Origin: Caldifarciminota bacterium UBA1063
GTDB lineage: Bacteria; Hydrothermota; Hydrothermia; UBA1063
DNA: 10,411 bases
Assembly (NCBI GenBank): GCA_002316275.1
Contig: DCDE01000001.1
Span: 1 to 10,411, forward strand
Direction of reading: 5' to 3'
Made by a program: the position numbers and the translations under genes. Positions within the stretch are counted from its first letter, which is position 1. Each line of letters begins with the position of its first letter. Below the pieces are notes generated by a model. The model made no database searches. It was not told the origin of the DNA and worked only from the letters and a program-made list of their open reading frames with translations. This document shows positions 8,301-10,411 of this stretch, one piece after another.

Positions 8301-8537
8301 GAAGTTAGTGGTCCCTCAAATGCAATTTACAATCTGAAGATATTTAACGGTTCAGGTAAGCTCGTCAAGACCATTGCAATGGGTAGAACTGTTCCATTTG
8401 CCGCTGAATGGAGAGGTACCGATGAGAAGGAATCCATGTTACCCTCAGGTCTCTACATCATACTTCTTGAATACACTACACCGGCAGGAAAGAGCGAGCG
8501 AATTCAAAAGCCGGTAATTATCTCAAAGCCTAAATAA
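5304..8537 (+). CDS. Large secreted protein with paired OB-fold repeats and C-terminal FlgD-like domain
   Basis: 1077 aa, exported: MKKFF plus a hydrophobic core and a good signal-peptidase I site after LSA (residue 18). Seen in order: OB-like pair 1 (about 20-213), two bridging beta domains (about 215-338 and 339-467), OB-like pair 2 (about 468-644), a third bridging domain (about 646-770), OB-like pair 3 (about 772-971), and a C-terminal Ig-like domain (about 978-1075) ending in the FlgD/T9SS-sorting style (LKIFNGSGKLVKTI, W-R-G-T-D, LPSGLYIILLEY). The OB units resemble the non-catalytic OB domains found beside secreted nucleases (YhcR-type): strands like VTTIGVVTA, FIQD..GGI.VY and GD.V.V.G.V.EY. 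Each pair closes with P-R-x3-D-[IV]-I. I see no nuclease, protease or other catalytic motif, so a binding or surface-structural role is inferred; the ligand (DNA, glycan, other) is unknown. It is coupled to lnt by ATGA and its 3' end overlaps convergent gatA by 8 bp. It has few cysteines (five). Confidence 0.8.
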   Translation: MKKFFIMLIMVSVSFLSAQVVPIDSIQGYATSSPYINRTVTTIGVVTATPQDWVRSLQGFFIQDAESPWHAIFVYTGSLSITLDRGDSVQVTGRVSEYYNRTEINLSSQSDLVILKKGARIPKALKVTCSEAGSEPYEGVLIRVDSVTVTNNNLGYGEWEIQDPQGGIVRVDDAAGYSYSPNLNDFIYSIIGVVDYSYDVFKIEPRRNQDIIFDGDGTGYFYFENGIIASGDQADLFLNVEPSSPFRLQSIKVVIPSDFSFSGNVLLSGEGFQNAVARTILDTILIENAEIETGKNGTLQITGVHAPNTPGEYPFNVLTLSQSSFKLNPDPPMINVVSIIGGGSATITPTIVPENTSIQVEIQLTNTFGTIRQVKAILPRDYYEWTRSITLRGVGFRDATWSVSQDTITILGCAIDSTRTGSIVLNNINFIQEGLTQIQVLTGTADSVGTIASPPSFFIAMPDTTIKLRYFHNPITNTFLSGRTVMIKGTVSGVIGDRAYVQDSTGGIIVYRGPSLSPNTLVKLQGQYSEYRNSSQLYSATLLASFGASLVEAESLSFPPQEIHEGTLVKTFELTPPAGTTYFVPDSALVFKDSLNREYRIYVASTTDLAYKPIPRGKIDIRGCVYQFDAYYNIQPRSTRDIIAKGDGAGIFTLEPPYIYYDSTSNISLLISSPYSPIRSIELTATGAIVDTFSFEGAGFTHPFVDSFYRDSSGFHLCISGGIELVEDTIVLIGLQPQNNVEAITFLIKTSVDSGGFRSPVLTNPTLYVAYPIEYARRNGPDGYTPEFLNQRFSVIGVVTAPPRIFSTTRTSMYIQDETGGINVYYSGSYVDFNEGDLVRVKGTILQYNGLTEIAPSSTADLVLLGQGYAVDPTLVPQGTSVGEALEGLLVTIEGTCGNEPYMSGSGRAFTLYNGLIPIDIYVYNTTGVDISNVLRGNVYRITGVVGQYDATAPYNSGYQILPRFQEDVIQVQPAQAAEVNLTISPNVFSPYLGEALRLEVSGPSNAIYNLKIFNGSGKLVKTIAMGRTVPFAAEWRGTDEKESMLPSGLYIILLEYTTPAGKSERIQKPVIISKPK
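5361..8216 (+). repeat. Protein-level tandem repeats: three OB-like pairs and three bridging domains
   Basis: Repeats are visible in the translation, not as near-identical DNA. OB pairs lie at about 5361-5942, 6705-7235 and 7617-8216; each ends with a matching line: IEPRRNQDII, IQPRSTRDII, ILPRFQEDVI. Bridging domains lie at about 5946-6317, 6318-6704 and 7239-7613. Two open with GDGxGxF (residues 215-221, 646-652) and one with GGGSATI (341-347). All three carry a Gly-x-Gly-Phe turn: GEGF, GVGF, GAGF. The order is OB2-Br-Br-OB2-Br-OB2. Divergence between copies suggests old duplications. Confidence 0.7.
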
Positions 8538-9963
8538 AATACTTTTCGAAGTAAGTAGCAAAGTTAAATAGAAGGTCTTCTCTCCACAATGGAGATACGA
8601 TCTGAAAACCCAGGGGAAGGTTATCATGGGTTTTCCCCCAAGGGATCGCCATAGAAGGGTTCCCACCAAGGTTTGAGGGTATTGTAAAGAGGTCGAGGTA
8701 GTAAAGGCTTATGGGATCCTTTTCTTCATCAAGCCTCGGTGCAGGAAATGGAGAAACCGGCAATATTAAAAGATCTGCATCGTGAAAAGACTCATCCAAA
8801 TCATTCTTTATGAGCCTCCGCACCTTCAATGCTTTTAAATAGTATTCATCATAGTATCCATGGGAAAGGGCAAACGTCCCAAGGAGGATCCTTCTCTTCA
8901 CTTCTTCGCCGAATCCCTCACCCCTTGTCTTATTGTAAACCTTTTCAAGATCGGTTCCGCGAAATCTAAATCCATACCTGATGCCATCGTACCTGGCAAG
9001 ATTTGAAGATGCCTCGGAGGTTGAAATCAATTGATACACTTCAACGGAGTATGCAATGTGGGGAAGAGAGACCTTCTTTACCCTGAACCCAACGTTCGTA
9101 AGTTCTGAAAGTAGATTAAAAAAACTTTCCTTTACTTCTTGATCCATACGTGCATTCTCAACGATATCGGGATATCCAAGTACCATATCATCTGGAGTAA
9201 TTTCCTTCATCAATCCTGAAAGGTGATGTTGCTCGATATCTACTGAGGTGGAATCCAGAGGATCATAACCTGCAATGGACACATAAGCCCTGGCAAGATC
9301 CTCCACATTCCCCGCCAGAGGTCCAATCTGATCGAGAGAGGAAGCAAAAGCTACAAGCCCATACCTTGAAACCCTCCCATAAGTCGGCTTTAAGCCAAAA
9401 ACACCGCAAAAGGAAGCTGGCAACCTTATGGAACCTCCCGTATCAGAGCCCAGAGATACCTTTACCTCACCTGCAGCCACGCTGGCTGCAGCACCACTCG
9501 AAGAGCCACCAGCTAAAAACTCTGGATTATGGGGATTTCTAACAGGACCATAAAAGGAATAATTTCCCAGCGCTCCCATCGCAAACTCGTCCATATTCAG
9601 CTTGCCCATAACTACTCCACCCTGCTCTAAAATTTTATCAGTAACTGTAGCATTGTAAAGGGATTTGTAGCCCGATAAGATCCGTGAGGCGCAAGTTGTA
9701 GCAAAACCTTTCACATTTATGTTATCTTTAATGCCTACGGGAATTCCAAAAAGTAGAGGTAGCTCCTCATATTTATGAATTTTGGCTTCAAGCTCTCTTG
9801 CGCGCTCCAGAGCATATTCATCAAATACTTTAATAAAACTATTCGTAATCGCAAAGGACTTCTTTATCCTATCAAGATACCTCTCCACGAGCTCTACAGG
9901 GGTAAGTTCGCCTTTTTTAAACATTTCGTGAATATGAGATATGGGAACTTCTTTATCTGGCAT
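8530..9963 (-). CDS. gatA: Aspartyl/glutamyl-tRNA amidotransferase subunit A
   Basis: Amidase subunit of GatCAB, which releases ammonia from Gln or Asn and passes it to GatB to convert Glu-tRNA(Gln) and/or Asp-tRNA(Asn) to the amidated forms; cytosolic. 477 aa, full length for the amidase-signature family. Catalytic Ser-cisSer-Lys residues are all present: Lys79 (GIPVGIKDN), Ser154 (AGGSSSG) and Ser178 (SDTGGSIRLPA), at the same numbers I recall for S. aureus GatA. LKPTYGRVSRYGLVAFASSLDQIGP (191-215) and the later SEASSNLARYDGIRYG and Y-x2-D-x2-TIPSNL-x-G-x-P segments are GatA-specific, separating it from general amidases. gatB and gatC are not in the window, so the gene stands apart from its partners here. 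There is no Shine-Dalgarno; a promoter with the same leaderless geometry as sufS and cysS lies upstream. An in-frame TAA 12 nt before the ATG fixes the start. Its stop (TAG, 8532-8530) lies inside the last codons of the convergent gene. Confidence 0.96.
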   Translation of the reverse strand: MPDKEVPISHIHEMFKKGELTPVELVERYLDRIKKSFAITNSFIKVFDEYALERARELEAKIHKYEELPLLFGIPVGIKDNINVKGFATTCASRILSGYKSLYNATVTDKILEQGGVVMGKLNMDEFAMGALGNYSFYGPVRNPHNPEFLAGGSSSGAAASVAAGEVKVSLGSDTGGSIRLPASFCGVFGLKPTYGRVSRYGLVAFASSLDQIGPLAGNVEDLARAYVSIAGYDPLDSTSVDIEQHHLSGLMKEITPDDMVLGYPDIVENARMDQEVKESFFNLLSELTNVGFRVKKVSLPHIAYSVEVYQLISTSEASSNLARYDGIRYGFRFRGTDLEKVYNKTRGEGFGEEVKRRILLGTFALSHGYYDEYYLKALKVRRLIKNDLDESFHDADLLILPVSPFPAPRLDEEKDPISLYYLDLFTIPSNLGGNPSMAIPWGKTHDNLPLGFQIVSPLWREDLLFNFATYFEKYFI

Positions 9964-9969
9964 GGCTAT

Positions 9970-9998
9970 ATTTTAAGCGGAAGATTACCAATTTTCAA
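9970..9998 (-). promoter_or_regulatory. gatA promoter, predicted leaderless start
   Basis: Minus strand: -35 TTGAAA (9998-9993), 17-nt spacer, -10 TAAAAT (9975-9970), six bases (ATAGCC), then the ATG at 9963. Element spacing and distance to the start codon are identical to those of sufS and cysS. The -10 again supplies an in-frame TAA upstream of the ATG. No ribosome binding site is visible. Confidence 0.72.
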
Positions 9999-10411
9999 GG
10001 AAACAAATTGATTTATCAAGAATCCAATAAAATACAAACCCAAAACTAAAACAAAGGGATGTTAATGGAACAACGTAAAACTACTGGTTGCCAGAAGGGG
10101 GAGTGGCAGGACATTGGACTGGATTCTAAATGCCTATGTATATGTTAATGCTATGCGAGTCTCCAAAAGAAAAAATTAAATGTAAACATTATCACTAACT
10201 TAATTGGGGTCACCGCAGCATCTTTCTGAAATGTGAAAGGGACAAAGTATTCCGTGTAGTTTCACAGTATCACTCACAGAACAGGGGTTTAAACAAACCT
10301 CACCATCTGACCAATGGACACCTTCACCACCACCGCTTGCTCAACATCTCTTCGCTCGGAGCTACACTCGCCAAAAATACCAACACAGTTCAAGCATAAC
10401 ACTTCCGTTCT
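9999..10411. other. About 410 bp with no gene I can support
   Basis: This stretch lies upstream of gatA and runs to the window edge. I see no convincing gene, tRNA or known RNA. Minor items: a 27-codon Cys-containing frame at 10065-10148 (plus) with AAAGGG six bases before its ATG; an inverted repeat TGTGAAA/TTTCACA (10232-10238 and 10260-10266); a small hairpin of about 7 bp with loop AAAC (10284-10301); and a 40-codon minus-strand frame open to the edge with stop at 10291-10289. From about 10260 the plus strand becomes rich in A and C (the minus strand in G and T), unlike the preceding AT-rich part. None of these is strong enough to name. Confidence 0.4.

Noticed and set aside
8540..8553. 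TACTT-TTCG-AAGTA hairpin at the convergent gene ends as a terminator
   Set aside because: The stem is only 5 bp and AT-rich, has no T-tract, and lies within gatA codons.
9775..10011. 78-codon plus-strand frame overlapping the start of gatA
   Set aside because: Most of it is antisense to conserved GatA codons; it has no Shine-Dalgarno and no family resemblance.
10232..10266. CRP-like operator TGTGA...TCACA
   Set aside because: The half sites are separated far beyond the N6 of a CRP site, and no associated promoter or gene is visible.
1..10411. CRISPR array, tRNA genes, insertion sequences or a defence system
   Set aside because: No regularly spaced direct repeats, cloverleaf sequences, transposase motifs or defence-type domains were seen on either strand.

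Overview
The window carries six complete protein-coding genes in about 10.4 kb. It ends in roughly 410 bases where I can place no gene with confidence. The base composition is moderately AT-rich, Arg codons are mostly AGA/AGG by eye, and a few genes carry strong AAGGAGG ribosome binding sites. The 1077-residue secreted protein (signal peptide, tandem beta-rich domains, C-terminal FlgD/T9SS-like Ig fold) and the apolipoprotein N-acyltransferase point to a Gram-negative-type (diderm) bacterium. The overall flavour resembles uncultured, possibly thermophilic lineages of the WOR-3/Hydrothermota/Stahlbacteria or FCB type. This placement is an inference from protein style, not a phylogeny.

Layout: sufS (cysteine desulfurase, minus strand, 5-1228) and cysS (cysteinyl-tRNA synthetase, plus strand, 1404-2771) diverge from a 175-bp intergenic region. 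Downstream of cysS, a new canonical promoter starts a plus-strand cluster. It contains a membrane-anchored or secreted SsuA/THI5-like solute-binding protein (2820-3803), lnt (3850-5307) and the 1077-aa secreted OB-fold repeat protein (5304-8537). A strong GC-rich hairpin with a short T-tract sits between the first two of these genes, ending right at the lnt start codon. The last two overlap by ATGA and are probably translationally coupled. gatA (Asp/Glu-tRNA amidotransferase subunit A, minus strand, 8530-9963) converges on the secreted-protein gene with an 8-bp overlap of their 3' ends.

Working together: sufS, cysS and gatA are housekeeping genes (sulfur mobilisation and tRNA charging). The middle cluster concerns the cell envelope (solute capture, lipoprotein maturation, surface protein).

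The most striking signal is regulatory. sufS, cysS and gatA each have a sigma70-like promoter of identical geometry, TTGAnn-17 nt-TAnAnT-6 nt-ATG. This puts the predicted +1 at the A of the start codon, and none of the three has a Shine-Dalgarno sequence, so all three are predicted leaderless mRNAs. The envelope cluster instead has a conventional leadered promoter and strong ribosome binding sites. No CRISPR array, tRNA, rRNA, insertion sequence or recognised defence system was found.
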